Position numbers and translations under genes: made by a program | Shown: in pieces, positions 27,390 through 38,373 of the stretch | Layout of the letters: the number at the start of each line of letters is the position of its first letter | How positions within the stretch are numbered: the stretch's first letter is position 1 | Notes under the pieces: model-generated | Told to the model about the DNA's origin: nothing | Seen by the model: only the letters and a program-made list of their open reading frames with translations | Databases searched by the model: none | Assembly: GCF_017980685.1 (NCBI RefSeq) | Contig: NZ_JACXXO010000008.1 | Location: 62,001 to 126,000 of the forward strand | DNA from: Pseudomonas iridis | GTDB lineage: Bacteria; Pseudomonadota; Gammaproteobacteria; Pseudomonadales; Pseudomonadaceae | Direction: 5' to 3' | Length of the DNA stretch: 64,000 nt

Positions 27390-28652
27390 TCAGTGCGCGG
27401 AACTCGCAGCGCTGACGTCTTGCTGGCCAGTGACGCCGCGGACAACCCGGCCAATGGTCAGGCCCTGTATCAGAATCGACGACAACACCACGATGTAGGT
27501 GATGCTCAGCAGCAGGTCACGCTCCTCGCCCAGTGGCAGCGACAGGGCCAAAGCGACCGAGACCCCACCGCGCAAACCGCCCCAGGTCAGTACCCGGATT
27601 GTGCCGCGCGGCACTGTGCGCCAACGCCGCAGCAGCAGGATTGCCGGGGCCACGGTGAGCAGACGCGACAGCAGAATCGCCACCGCCAGCAAGCTCGCCG
27701 CCGCCACGTGCAGCCAGTTGAATGGCAGCAGCAACAGCTCCATGCCGATCAGCGCAAACAGCAGCGCGTTGAGCATGTCGTCGAGAAGCTCCCAGAAGCC
27801 GTCGAGGTATTTGCGGGTCATGTCGTTCATCGCCAGATTGCGTCCCAGGTTGCCGATGATCAGGCCGGCAACCACCATCGCAATCGGTGCGGAAACGTGC
27901 AGTTCGGAGGCCAGCGCCGAACCACCGATGACCAGCGCGAGGGTCAGCATCACTTCGATCTGGTGCTGCTCGATGCTCTTGATCATCAGGTAAACCAGAT
28001 AACCGATCAGCCCACCGAACACCACGCCGCCAATGGCTTCGTGGGCGAATAGCATGGCGGTGGCACTGACGGTCGGGGTCTCGCCGAGTTGGGCGATGCC
28101 CAGCAACACGGTAAACACCACAACGGCGGTGCCGTCGTTGAACAGCGACTCGCCGACGATGGTGGTTTTCAGCGGTTTCGAGGCGTTGGCGGTACGCAAC
28201 ACGCCGAGCACCGCAATCGGGTCGGTCGGGGAAATCAGCGCGCCGAACAACAGGCAGTAGAGGAAGCTCACGTGCCAGCCGAACAGGGCAAAGATGTAAT
28301 ACGCGAGGCTGCCGATCACCGCCGTGGCGATCAATACACCGAAAGTCGCCAGCAAGCCGATGGGCCAGCGATAGCTGCGCAAATCATTCAGGTTTACGTG
28401 CAAGGCCCCGGCGAACAGCAGGAACGACAGCATCCAGTTCATCAGCAGATCGCCAAAATCGATCTGGCCGATCAGTTGCTGTACGCGTTCTTCCAGGCCC
28501 GGATAGCCGAGCACGCTCAAGCCTTGCAGCAGCAGGGAAAACAGCAACGCGGTGACCATCACGCCGATGGTCGGCGGCAGACCGATGAAGCGGAAGTTGA
28601 CGAAGGTGAGGAGGGTGGTGAGGCAGATGAAAGCGGCGACAAGTTCAAGCAT
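27390..28652 (-). CDS. Monovalent cation:proton antiporter (CPA1, NhaP-like)
   Basis: A 420-residue membrane protein with about 12 hydrophobic helices. ALISPTDPIAVLGVLR contains the conserved TDP (ion-binding Asp) of CPA1 exchangers, and TWGGLRGGVSVALALSLP is the second signature. It would exchange Na+ or K+ for protons across the inner membrane. ATG at 28652 gives MLELVAAFICLTTLL with AAGGA upstream; the longer open frame upstream has no membrane or family similarity. Confidence 0.9.
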   Translation of the reverse strand: MLELVAAFICLTTLLTFVNFRFIGLPPTIGVMVTALLFSLLLQGLSVLGYPGLEERVQQLIGQIDFGDLLMNWMLSFLLFAGALHVNLNDLRSYRWPIGLLATFGVLIATAVIGSLAYYIFALFGWHVSFLYCLLFGALISPTDPIAVLGVLRTANASKPLKTTIVGESLFNDGTAVVVFTVLLGIAQLGETPTVSATAMLFAHEAIGGVVFGGLIGYLVYLMIKSIEQHQIEVMLTLALVIGGSALASELHVSAPIAMVVAGLIIGNLGRNLAMNDMTRKYLDGFWELLDDMLNALLFALIGMELLLLPFNWLHVAAASLLAVAILLSRLLTVAPAILLLRRWRTVPRGTIRVLTWGGLRGGVSVALALSLPLGEERDLLLSITYIVVLSSILIQGLTIGRVVRGVTGQQDVSAASSAH

Positions 28653-28764
28653 CCGGGGTCCTTTGGATGAGGGGTGGGAAGAAAACGCACCGGTTCGTTG
28701 GTGCAGGGGTTTGATGGGCTGGAGGCAACTGAAGACACAGTGGAAATCTGAGCTGAGATAAGGA

Positions 28765-28960
28765 GCCCCCTCATCACAGCCCTCCCGAAACGTCGGACCG
28801 CCCGGAGGGAGAGGGAGCCGACCGTGGCGTTTCCTACTCAACATCGACCTGAGCAATCGAGTCGATTATGGATTCGGCAATACACGTTCAGGTCGACGTA
28901 GCTCTGAAGCATTCCCCAATCGGTCCCCTCTCCCTCTGGGAGAGGGTTAGGGTGAGGGCA
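28765..28960. repeat. ~195-bp MITE-like repeat, copy 2
   Basis: Same architecture as 1736-1914: outer GC-rich arms (CCCCCTCATCACAGCCCTCC and, inverted, GGGAGAGGGTTAGGGTGAGG) and interior CGACCTGA...TCAGGTCG around GAGTCGATTATGGATTCGG. The left arm has diverged or gained bases. It lies between antiporter and MFS genes. Confidence 0.8.
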
Positions 28961-28978
28961 ATGTCTGGCGCAACTCGA

Positions 28979-30148
28979 TCAGCCAGACACATTGACCGCA
29001 GCAGCCCCGCGACGTTGCAGGTAGATAAACCAAAGCGCCGTCAGCACCGTCAACACCCCTACCAGCGCCCCGGTCCACGGCAACTGCGCAAGATCGGCAC
29101 CGCTCGCCACCACCAACCCGCCTATCCAGGCACCGGCCGCGTTGCCGAGGTTGAAGGCGCTTTGATTCAGGGTCGAGCCGAGGTTCGGCGCTTCATGAGC
29201 TTGATCAATAATCAGCAGTTGCAGGATCGGGCACAGCGCGAAAGCGAAAATCCCCCACAGCACCAGCGTGATCGCTGCCGGAATCACCGAGTGACTGGTC
29301 TGGGTGAACGCCGCGAGAACCAGCACCACGGCCATTGCCACACCCACCAGCGACGGCAGCAAACGACTGTCGGCCAAACGCCCGCCGAGCATGCTGCCAG
29401 CGGTCAGGCCGACGCCGAACAGCAACAGCATCACAGTCACGCCGTGCGGGCTGACGCCGGTGATGTCCTGCAGGATCGGCGCAATGTAAGTGAACACGCT
29501 GAACAGGCTGGTCGACGCCAGTACACTCATGCCCAGCGCCAGCAGCACATTGATCTTGCCCAGCACTTTGAACTCGCTGGCGAGGTTGGCCTTGTCCATC
29601 GGGATGTGTTTGGGTAACCACAACCATTGCGCCAGCGCGGCAATTACGCCGATCACCGACACCGCCCAGAATGTCGAGCGCCAACCGGCGTATTGCCCGA
29701 GCGCAGTACCCAGCGGCACGCCGAGCACATTGGCCAGGGTCAGACCGGTGAACATCATCGCAATCGCCTGCGCGCGTTTGTTCGGCGCTACCAAACCGGC
29801 AGCGACCACCGAGCCGATACCGAAAAACGCGCCGTGGCACAGCGCCGTGACCACGCGAGCGGCCATGAGTGTGGCGTAATTCGGCGCCAGCGCGCAGAGC
29901 ACGTTGCCGAGGATGAACATCAGCGTCATGCCCAGCAGCGTGGCTTTGCGCGGCATGTTGGCGGTGCCGATGGCGAGAATCGGCGCACCGAACACCACGC
30001 CCAGGGCATAACCGGTGATCAGCAGGCCGGCGTGAGGAATGCTCACCGCGAGATCGCGGGCGACGTCGGGCAGCAGGCCCATGATGACGAATTCAGTGGT
30101 GCCGATGCCGAACGCGGCAACAGCGAGTGCAAACAAGGCGAGTGGCAT
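28979..30148 (-). CDS. MFS transporter (AraJ-like, DHA1 family)
   Basis: A 389-residue, 12-helix major facilitator. It starts MPLALFALAVAAFGIGTTEF, the characteristic opening of the AraJ/YdhP exporters, with motif A-like loop LAIGTANMPRKATLLG. Probably proton-driven efflux of small molecules; the substrate is unknown. The start at 30148 was chosen because upstream in-frame sequence is not membrane-like. Divergent to the EamA gene at 30375. Confidence 0.88.
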   Translation of the reverse strand: MPLALFALAVAAFGIGTTEFVIMGLLPDVARDLAVSIPHAGLLITGYALGVVFGAPILAIGTANMPRKATLLGMTLMFILGNVLCALAPNYATLMAARVVTALCHGAFFGIGSVVAAGLVAPNKRAQAIAMMFTGLTLANVLGVPLGTALGQYAGWRSTFWAVSVIGVIAALAQWLWLPKHIPMDKANLASEFKVLGKINVLLALGMSVLASTSLFSVFTYIAPILQDITGVSPHGVTVMLLLFGVGLTAGSMLGGRLADSRLLPSLVGVAMAVVLVLAAFTQTSHSVIPAAITLVLWGIFAFALCPILQLLIIDQAHEAPNLGSTLNQSAFNLGNAAGAWIGGLVVASGADLAQLPWTGALVGVLTVLTALWFIYLQRRGAAAVNVSG

Positions 30149-30374
30149 GCGCAAGGTCTCTGTCGGTAGTCTTGACGCTGTGATCAGGCATACGCAGGCC
30201 AACGACCGGTCTCGAAAGAGAGCGGGGCGGGCAGGAATTATTGGAATTAGTCTGTGCGCAACTGAGTGCGGCGTGGTCGCTTGCAGTATAAACAGCTGCT
30301 GACACATCGAGAATCAATAATCTGACTATTCGATTGTTGACGTGAGTGCGGTGAAAAATAATAAGGAGTGAAAC

Positions 30375-31208
30375 GTGCTGGCGACAGCTTTGGTGTTGGT
30401 AGCGGCGCTGCTGCATGCGGCGTGGAATACCCTGATCAAGTTCAGTGCCGAACGGCTGCTGGTGGTGGCGTGCATGGACACCGTGGCGCTGCTGGTTGTC
30501 GCCATCGCGTTGCCCTTCGTGAACGTGCCGCCCATGGATATCTGGCCGTGGATTCTCGCGTCGGCAGCGTTCGAACTGCTCTATCGCTATCTGTTGATTC
30601 AAGCCTATCGCGTTGGCGATCTCGGGCTGGTCTATCCGTTGATGCGCGGTTTGTCGCCACTGGTGGTGCTGGCACTGACCCTGATCTTTGCCGGTGAAGT
30701 GCTCACTACACAGCAGATCTTCGGGATCATGCTGATTCCGTTCGGCATGGCGTGTCTGCTGTGGCAGGGCGGCGGTGGCAAACATTTACCGTGGTCGATG
30801 TTGCCGGTGGTAGCGCTGATCGGGCTGTGCATCGGCTGCTACACCTACATTGACGGCCAGGCGCTGCGGCGCTGGTCGCATCCGCTGGATTACCTGGTCT
30901 GGGTCACGCTGCTCAGCGCCTGGCCGTTTCCGTTGCTGGCGTGGGTCGCCAAACGTCCGGCGTTCATGCAGTTCTGGCGTGAGCAGTGGAAACTGGGGCT
31001 GGCAGTCGGGTTCTGCGTGTTGTTCAGCTACGCTTTGGTGCTGTGGGCGATGCAGTTGGGCTCGATTGCCGAAGCAGCGGCGTTGCGCGAGATCAGCGTG
31101 ATTCTGGTGGTGCTGTTCGGAATGCGATACCTCAAAGAACCTTTCGGCAGGTCGCGGCTCTTAGCTTGTGGGCTGGTGCTGATCGGCATACTGGTGATGA
31201 AGTTCTGA
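30375..31208 (+). CDS. EamA/DMT-superfamily transporter
   Basis: A 277-residue membrane protein with about ten helices in two EamA repeats (ALVLVAALLHAAWNTLIKF at the start of the first, LPVVALIGLCIGCYTYIDG at the start of the second). EamA exporters move amino acids, metabolites or drugs. GTG start at 30375 with AAGGAG 9-12 bases upstream. The next gene, a MAPEG protein, follows by 39 bp. Confidence 0.88.
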   Translation: MLATALVLVAALLHAAWNTLIKFSAERLLVVACMDTVALLVVAIALPFVNVPPMDIWPWILASAAFELLYRYLLIQAYRVGDLGLVYPLMRGLSPLVVLALTLIFAGEVLTTQQIFGIMLIPFGMACLLWQGGGGKHLPWSMLPVVALIGLCIGCYTYIDGQALRRWSHPLDYLVWVTLLSAWPFPLLAWVAKRPAFMQFWREQWKLGLAVGFCVLFSYALVLWAMQLGSIAEAAALREISVILVVLFGMRYLKEPFGRSRLLACGLVLIGILVMKF

Positions 31209-31247
31209 CGGCTCGCGAACTCTATAACTCGAAAAAAGGATGGCGTT

Positions 31248-31631
31248 ATGACGGTGGCTCTTTGGTGTGTGTTAATCGCGATCTTTTTGCCGTACGTGTG
31301 CACGATTGTCGCCAAGATCTCGGGCGGTTTCCGGCTCAGTGACAATCATGACCCGCGAGACTTTCTCGACAGCGTTAATGGCGTGGCCCGGCGGGCGCAT
31401 GCGGCGCAACTGAACAGCTTTGAAGTGATGCCAGCGTTTGCCGCAGCGGTGATCGTTGCGCATCTGGTGGGGACGGCGCAGTTGGTCACCGTGAATGTGC
31501 TGGCGGTGCTGTTTATCACCAGTCGCCTGCTGTACATCATCTGCTATCTGGCGGACTGGGCGATTCTGCGGTCGCTGGTGTGGTTTGTGGGGATGGGGTT
31601 GATTGCTTCGTTCTTCTTCGTGTCGGTTTAG
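31248..31631 (+). CDS. MAPEG-family membrane protein
   Basis: A 127-residue protein with four hydrophobic segments. DNHDPRDFLDSVNGVARRAHAA followed by NSFEVMPAFAAAVIVAHL is the MAPEG (glutathione-S-transferase/eicosanoid-like) signature with the conserved Arg-Ala...Asn...Glu. Bacterial members are poorly characterised. AAAAGGA precedes the ATG. Confidence 0.88.
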   Translation: MTVALWCVLIAIFLPYVCTIVAKISGGFRLSDNHDPRDFLDSVNGVARRAHAAQLNSFEVMPAFAAAVIVAHLVGTAQLVTVNVLAVLFITSRLLYIICYLADWAILRSLVWFVGMGLIASFFFVSV

Positions 31632-31642
31632 GTAGAGCAAGG

Positions 31643-31723
31643 TCAAAAGATCGCAGCCCGCGGCAGCTCCTACAGAGGTCACAGATCCACCCTGTAGGAG
31701 TTGCCGCAGGCTGCGATCTTTTG
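31643..31723. repeat. REP pair (GTAGGAGCTGCCG family), outward order
   Basis: The arms appear in the order CAAAAGATCGCAGCCCGCGG...GGCTGCGATCTTTTG, reversed relative to the copies at 10319 and 23531. It separates the convergent MAPEG and mltA genes. Confidence 0.88.
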
Positions 31724-31726
31724 CTT

Positions 31727-32899
31727 TTAAGGTTTGTCGGCCACCTGCGGTACTTGTGGCAACGGTGCACCTTTGGGCCAGAGCATCCAGATCTGCCCCT
31801 GCTGTTTCATGTCGCCAGCCAATTGCCCGGCCGCATCACCGGTGCCCCAGAACAGATCTGCGCGAACCTCACCGGCAATCGCACCGCCGGTGTCCTGCGC
31901 CGCCACTGGACGAACCAGCGCCGTGCCATCCGGGCGCGTCGTCGACAACCACAACAGGCTACCCAAAGGAATCACCTTGCGATCCACCGCCGCGCTATAG
32001 CCGGCAGTCAGTGGCACGTTCAGCGAACCGCGCGGGCCTTCGTTGCTGTCCGGGTTGCGGGTGAAAAACACATAGCTGGGGTTGCTGCCCAGCAGTTCCG
32101 GAATGCGCGACGGATTGGCCTTGGCCCAGTCGCTGATCGCGCCCATCGTCACGTCTTCTTTCTTCAGTTCGCCTTGCTCGACCAGCCAACGGCCAATCGG
32201 TCGATACGGGTGGCCATTCTGGTCGGCGTAGGCAATGCGTAGCTGCTTGCCGTCCTGGGTCTGGATCCGCCCGGATCCCTGGATTTGCAAAAATTGCAGA
32301 TTCATCGGGTCGGTGAGGTAGGCAACCACTGGCGCGTTCACGCCTTTGCTTTCGATCGTCGCCGCGTCGTCGTAGGGCTTGAGCACCCGACCTTCAAGTC
32401 GACCGCGAAGGCGTTTGCCTTTGAGTTCGGGATAAATGCTGTCGAGCGAGACGATGATCATGTCCTCGGGCACGCCATACACCGGAACGTTCGCCGTTTC
32501 GGTCGGCGTCAGGCTGCCGGGGTACACCGGTTCGTAGTAGCCGGTAATCAACCCGTTGGGGTTGTCGTTTTCAGCACGCAGGCCGTAGACATCGAGGTTC
32601 TGTTTGAGGAAAGCACGAATCTCGCTGGCGCTCTGCGGCACGTTCGCCGCAGCGGCGCAGGTCGTGCCCCAGACCGCATCATTTTTGAGGCGGGTGCAGG
32701 CGCTGCGCCAAGAACCGAAACCGGCGACCAGATCGCTATCGGACACCGCTGGCAGTGCTTCCCACGTCGCGCTGGAATAAGTGGCCAGCGCATGGGTTTT
32801 CGGCTTGTCGCTGTCGCCACCGGTACAACCGGCGAGAATTGCCAGCATTGGAAGAGTGGTGATCAGCGGATGACGCCAGGCCTTGAAACGGCTGTTCAT
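31727..32899 (-). CDS. mltA: Membrane-bound lytic murein transglycosylase A
   Basis: MltA cleaves the glycan strand of peptidoglycan, leaving 1,6-anhydromuramic ends. The 390-residue protein has a lipoprotein signal with lipobox LAGC, the MltA domain (LITGYYEPVYPGSL, FLQIQGSGRIQ, RIAYADQNGHPYRPIGRWLV) and the 3D domain near the end with the catalytic Asp in PVAAQDTGGAIAGEVRADLF. ATG at 32899 gives the complete lipoprotein signal; the longer frame would bury it. Confidence 0.95.
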   Translation of the reverse strand: MNSRFKAWRHPLITTLPMLAILAGCTGGDSDKPKTHALATYSSATWEALPAVSDSDLVAGFGSWRSACTRLKNDAVWGTTCAAAANVPQSASEIRAFLKQNLDVYGLRAENDNPNGLITGYYEPVYPGSLTPTETANVPVYGVPEDMIIVSLDSIYPELKGKRLRGRLEGRVLKPYDDAATIESKGVNAPVVAYLTDPMNLQFLQIQGSGRIQTQDGKQLRIAYADQNGHPYRPIGRWLVEQGELKKEDVTMGAISDWAKANPSRIPELLGSNPSYVFFTRNPDSNEGPRGSLNVPLTAGYSAAVDRKVIPLGSLLWLSTTRPDGTALVRPVAAQDTGGAIAGEVRADLFWGTGDAAGQLAGDMKQQGQIWMLWPKGAPLPQVPQVADKP

Positions 32900-33027
32900 G
32901 GAGTGATTCCTGTGCCGGTTGCCGGAGTGCTCCATGCGCTCCGGCAACCCGTATTTTTAATAGGGCTATTGGTGTTTGTCGGTGACGCGGGGATACTGGC
33001 CGCCGATTTCCGTGACCTGAAGCCACC

Positions 33028-33477
33028 ATGACTCTTAAAAGAATTGCTGTTGTATTGCTGGCCTGCCTGACCCTGTCCGGCTGCGGCGGTGTCGATCCGA
33101 ATTCTCCGTTGGGCCAACGCAAGACGATCTTCAAGCAGATGCTCAAGACCGGCGAAGACCTGGGCGGCATGTTGCGTGGACGCATTCCGTTCGACGGGCC
33201 GAAGTTTGCCGAAGGTGCGGTGAAGCTCGATACGTTGTCCCGCGAACCGTGGAAACATTTCCCGCAAGTGCGCGAAGAAGATCACACGAGCGCCAAAGAC
33301 GATGTGTGGCAAAAGCAGGCGCGCTTCCAGGAAATGGCCCGCAACCTTGAAGCAGCCACCGGTGAATTGGTGGTCGCCAGCAAGGTCCAGCCGTACAAGG
33401 CCAGCAACCTGGGGCCTGCGGTGCAGAAGGTTGAAGATGCCTGCAGCGCTTGCCATAAAGAGTTTCGCGATCATTGA
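33028..33477 (+). CDS. Lipidated cytochrome c'-like protein
   Basis: A 149-residue protein with a lipoprotein signal (VVLLACLTLSGC, lipobox LSGC) followed by a helical domain ending in CSACHKEFRDH. One CXXCH haem motif at the very C-terminus is the cytochrome c'/c556 arrangement. Lipidation would anchor it in a membrane facing the periplasm, which is unusual because most c' cytochromes are soluble. Divergent from mltA (128 bp apart). Partner and function unknown; family members bind NO or transfer electrons. Confidence 0.85.
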   Translation: MTLKRIAVVLLACLTLSGCGGVDPNSPLGQRKTIFKQMLKTGEDLGGMLRGRIPFDGPKFAEGAVKLDTLSREPWKHFPQVREEDHTSAKDDVWQKQARFQEMARNLEAATGELVVASKVQPYKASNLGPAVQKVEDACSACHKEFRDH

Positions 33478-33495
33478 TACCTGTTGGCTGATCTG

Positions 33496-33583
33496 ACGCC
33501 ATCGCGGGCAAGCCCGCTCCCACAAATTTCTCTGCTGTACATAAAAAATTCCTGTGGGAGCGGGCTTGCCCGCGATGGTGGCC
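33496..33583. repeat. REP pair (CGGGCAAGCCCGCTCC variant)
   Basis: Inverted arms ATCGCGGGCAAGCCCGCTCC / GGAGCGGGCTTGCCCGCGAT. This is the only copy of this variant in the window and lies between the convergent cytochrome and DUF1090-like genes. Confidence 0.9.
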
Positions 33584-33599
33584 TTTAACTCACCACCCT

Positions 33600-33995
33600 T
33601 TACTTGTCGATCTGGTCCAGCGCGTCCTGCAGCTCTTTACGCGATTCGGCGAGCTTGTTCTTGCGCTTGTCGATCTTCTCCGGATCACCTTTCTTCATGG
33701 CCTTGTCGAGGTCGGCCTGGCGCTGACTGACTTCATGCTTGGCCTCGAGGACCTTGTTTTCGCGCTCCTTTTTCAGGCCGGCGTCAGTGCAATGTTCAGT
33801 GACTTCACGCAGAGCGGTTTCCAGACCTGCCTGCTGATCGGCATTGCCGCGGGCTTTGGCCTGCTCGATCTGGTTCACGATGCCCTGCTTCTTGGCCGCG
33901 CAGCCGGTCAGTCCGGGAGCGTCTTCGGCAGCCATTACGGGAGCGGCCATGACGCCGCAAAGGGTCAGCAGGGCGAGTGGTGCGAAAAATTTCAT
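33600..33995 (-). CDS. Periplasmic DUF1090-like (YqjC) protein
   Basis: A 131-residue secreted protein: signal peptide ALLTLCGVMAAPVMA cleaved before AED, then a long charged helical (probably coiled-coil) region with two cysteines (TGCAAKK and TEHCTDAG). It matches the DUF1090/YqjC family in length and layout. Function unknown. ATG 33995 is the start that gives a clean signal peptide. Confidence 0.85.
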   Translation of the reverse strand: MKFFAPLALLTLCGVMAAPVMAAEDAPGLTGCAAKKQGIVNQIEQAKARGNADQQAGLETALREVTEHCTDAGLKKERENKVLEAKHEVSQRQADLDKAMKKGDPEKIDKRKNKLAESRKELQDALDQIDK

Positions 33996-34090
33996 AAAAG
34001 CTCCATGTGCAAAGGCATTCGGGTCGGGGGCGCTGCGCTGTTGGAGCGCCTCGGCGACCGTTGGGTTCCCGGTGAGCCGGGATTGCATGT

Positions 34091-35773
<1,683 letters not shown>

Positions 35774-35856
35774 TCATGGGGGTTTCTGAAGACTAGTCAG
35801 GATTTTTAGCGAGGTCGGTCGGGTGTTTTGCGGGGTGTTGCGGATCTTGAAAGCAT

Positions 35857-35895
35857 AAAAAAACCCCGCACGGCGCAAACCGTGCGGGGCTTTTC
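35857..35895 (-). terminator. Rho-independent terminator of metK
   Basis: GCCCCGCACGG and CCGTGCGGGG pair with a short loop; on the minus strand the stem is followed by seven T residues, 15 bp beyond the metK stop. Confidence 0.92.
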
Positions 35896-35909
35896 ATGCA
35901 GCCAGGGAA

Positions 35910-37100
35910 TTACAAGCCGGCAGCAGAACGCAGAGCGTCGGCGCGGTCGGTTTTTTCCCAGGTGAATGTGGTGAAGGTGTCTTCGCCAACAGTCTTGGTC
36001 TCTGGCGTGCGACCGAAGTGGCCGTAGGCTGCAGTTTCCTGGTACATCGGGTGCAGCAGGTCGAGCATGGTGGTGATCGCGTATGGACGCAGGTCGAACA
36101 CGTCACGCACCAGTTTGACGATTTTGTCGTCGCTGATCTTGCCGGTGCCGAAGGTGTTCAGCGAGATCGAGGTAGGCTGGGCCACACCGATCGCGTAGGA
36201 AACCTGAATCTCGCAACGCTCGGCCAGGCCGGCAGCGACGATGTTTTTGGCAACATAACGGCCAGCGTAGGCAGCCGAACGGTCAACCTTCGATGGATCC
36301 TTGCCGGAGAACGCGCCGCCGCCGTGACGGGCCATGCCGCCGTAGCTGTCGACGATGATCTTGCGACCGGTCAGACCGCAGTCGCCAACCGGGCCGCCGA
36401 TGATGAACTGGCCAGTCGGGTTGATGTGGAACTGGGTGTCTTTGGTCAGCAATTCGGCAGGCAGCACGTGCTTGACGATCAGCTCCATCACGCCTTCGCG
36501 CAGGTCTTTGTACGATACGTCAGGGTTGTGCTGGGTCGACAGAACTACAGCGTCGATACCGACAACCTTGCCGCCTTCGTAACGGCAGGTCACTTGCGAC
36601 TTGGCGTCCGGGCGCAGCCAAGGCAGCAGACCCGATTTACGGGCTTCGGCCTGGCGCTGAACAAGCTGGTGCGAGAAGGTGATCGGGGCTGGCATCAAAA
36701 CGTCGGTTTCGTTGCTGGCGTAGCCGAACATCAGGCCTTGGTCGCCGGCACCCTGATCTTCAGGCTTGGCACGGTCAACACCCTGGTTGATGTCTGGGGA
36801 CTGCTTGCCGATGATGTTCATCACACCGCAAGTTGCGCCGTCGAAGCCGACATCGGAGCTGTTGTAGCCGATGTCCAGAATGACGTTACGCACGATTTCT
36901 TCCAGATCGACCCAGGCCGACGTGGTCACTTCACCGGCGATGATTGCAACGCCGGTCTTTACCAGAGTCTCGCACGCCACACGGGCGAACTTGTCTTCAG
37001 CAATAATGGCGTCCAGCACCGCATCGGAAATCTGGTCGGCGATTTTGTCCGGGTGCCCTTCGGACACGGACTCGGAGGTGAAGAGGGAGTATTCGCTCAT
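35910..37100 (-). CDS. metK: S-adenosylmethionine synthase
   Basis: MetK makes SAM from methionine and ATP. The 396-residue protein shows [30 protein letters not shown] (signature 1) and [19 protein letters not shown] (signature 2, phosphate-binding). It is 18 bp downstream of the ArsR-methyltransferase gene on the same strand, so the two are probably co-transcribed and the regulator controls the SAM supply. Confidence 0.98.
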   Translation of the reverse strand: MSEYSLFTSESVSEGHPDKIADQISDAVLDAIIAEDKFARVACETLVKTGVAIIAGEVTTSAWVDLEEIVRNVILDIGYNSSDVGFDGATCGVMNIIGKQSPDINQGVDRAKPEDQGAGDQGLMFGYASNETDVLMPAPITFSHQLVQRQAEARKSGLLPWLRPDAKSQVTCRYEGGKVVGIDAVVLSTQHNPDVSYKDLREGVMELIVKHVLPAELLTKDTQFHINPTGQFIIGGPVGDCGLTGRKIIVDSYGGMARHGGGAFSGKDPSKVDRSAAYAGRYVAKNIVAAGLAERCEIQVSYAIGVAQPTSISLNTFGTGKISDDKIVKLVRDVFDLRPYAITTMLDLLHPMYQETAAYGHFGRTPETKTVGEDTFTTFTWEKTDRADALRSAAGL

Positions 37101-37118
37101 CTCGATTTTTTCCTGAAT

Positions 37119-38114
37119 TTACCGATGGTGAGTGTCGCCAGCCGGTCGCTGAAAGTGGCGGACCTGGATCTGGAAACCATTACGTAAGCCTACATAGAGG
37201 CTTTCCCCGGGAACGAGTCCCGCAGCGGTGGCCCAACGGGCCAAATCGTCCTGTTCAAACCCCAACCACAGATCACCGCAGGCCTCCCTGGCCCAACTCT
37301 GGTTGTGGCTACATAACTCTGTCACGAGCAAGCTACCGCCCGGTTGCAGCAAGTCGGCCATGTGCTTGAGCGCTTCGGCCGGCGCGGCGAAATGGTGCAA
37401 CACCATGTTCAACACCACGCAATCGGCCTGAAGGCTGGTGCCGTTCAATGCATCGGCCAATTGCAGGCTGACGTTAGCCAGTTGTTCACGAACGCATACC
37501 TGACGCGCCAGTTCGAGCATCGCCGGGCTGTTGTCCAGCGCGGTTACGGTGCTGAAGCGACGCGCCAGTTCCGGCAGGAAAGCGCCATCACCGGGGCCGA
37601 CTTCAATGGCCGTGGCAGCACCATCGAAATTCAGTTTGTCGAGCAGCGCCAGCACGCTTTCGCGGTACTGCGGCAGGCCTGCGATCAAGTCTTGCTGGGC
37701 GCGAAATTTCTCAGCTACCCGAGCGAAAAAGTCCTGACTGGCCGCAGCCCGCTGCCCGTGAACCTGAGTGATTCGCGCTTGAACGTCGTCAGGCAGCACC
37801 AGGTTGTCGACTTCTTCTAACAATGCGGCGTGCAACTTGCCACCCAGCAATTCGGTGTGGGGCAGGGCGCGGCGATAGAAAATCGCGTTGCCTTCGCGGC
37901 GGGTCGCCACCAGATCGGCTTGCGCCAACACTTTAAGGTGATGACTCATGCCGGACTGACCGATGCCGAAAATTTGCGCCAGCTCCAGTACACCGAACGA
38001 ATCGTTGGCCAGGGCGCGCAATACATTCAGGCGCAGCGGATCGCCGCCGGCCTTGCACAGGGCCGCCAGCTCGTCGCAATCGTCATGGCGAATGGAAGGC
38101 ACGCGTAAGTTCAT
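37119..38114 (-). CDS. ArsR-type regulator fused to a SAM-dependent methyltransferase domain (SahR-like)
   Basis: A 331-residue fusion. Residues ~10-95 are an ArsR winged helix (DPLRLNVLRALANDSFGVLE, IGQSGMSHHLKVLAQADLV). Residues ~150-310 are a class I methyltransferase fold: AIEVGPGDGAFLPELA (motif I) and VVLNMVLHHFAAPAEALKHM. This architecture is that of SahR, the SAH-responsive regulator of the methionine cycle in proteobacteria. A true methyltransferase is possible but the fused DNA-binding domain and the adjacent metK argue for SAH/SAM sensing. A perfect 12+12-bp dyad lies 40 bp before its start. Confidence 0.85.
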   Translation of the reverse strand: MNLRVPSIRHDDCDELAALCKAGGDPLRLNVLRALANDSFGVLELAQIFGIGQSGMSHHLKVLAQADLVATRREGNAIFYRRALPHTELLGGKLHAALLEEVDNLVLPDDVQARITQVHGQRAAASQDFFARVAEKFRAQQDLIAGLPQYRESVLALLDKLNFDGAATAIEVGPGDGAFLPELARRFSTVTALDNSPAMLELARQVCVREQLANVSLQLADALNGTSLQADCVVLNMVLHHFAAPAEALKHMADLLQPGGSLLVTELCSHNQSWAREACGDLWLGFEQDDLARWATAAGLVPGESLYVGLRNGFQIQVRHFQRPAGDTHHR

Positions 38115-38154
38115 AGGGTGGGCAGTCTAGTGACGGCCTCAAAGCACCGCAAGG

Positions 38155-38180
38155 GCAATATCAAAAAGTTTTGATATTGC
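38155..38180. promoter_or_regulatory. Candidate operator of the ArsR-methyltransferase regulator
   Basis: GCAATATCAAAA and TTTTGATATTGC form a perfect inverted repeat with a 2-bp centre (AG). It is AT-rich in a GC-rich genome and lies 40 bp upstream of the regulator gene and 193 bp upstream of tkt. The size and symmetry fit an ArsR-dimer operator, probably autoregulating the regulator-metK pair and possibly affecting divergent tkt. Confidence 0.8.
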
Positions 38181-38373
38181 TCGATAGATGGCACTTCTCG
38201 CGAGATGGTCAACTCTACAAACCAATAGCGGAAAGGTTTCACCTGCCTAATCCGCCGCTATCCATTGGAAAAACGCTGCCGGATGACTATCTGTCATTGC
38301 CCCGAGGCGCTCCGGTGAGGGAAAATGCCCTCCTTTTTTCCGTTTCAATCTATTCACACCCAGGAGATCAGCG

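Noticed and set aside
27354..28670. Plus-strand open frames rich in Gln/His antisense to the antiporter gene (27354-28052 and 28089-28670).
   Set aside because: Composition is that of an antisense reading of a membrane protein; no start signal or family similarity.
35910..37118. A SAM riboswitch upstream of metK.
   Set aside because: Only 18 bp separate metK from the gene before it, too short for any known SAM aptamer; no aptamer motif was seen.
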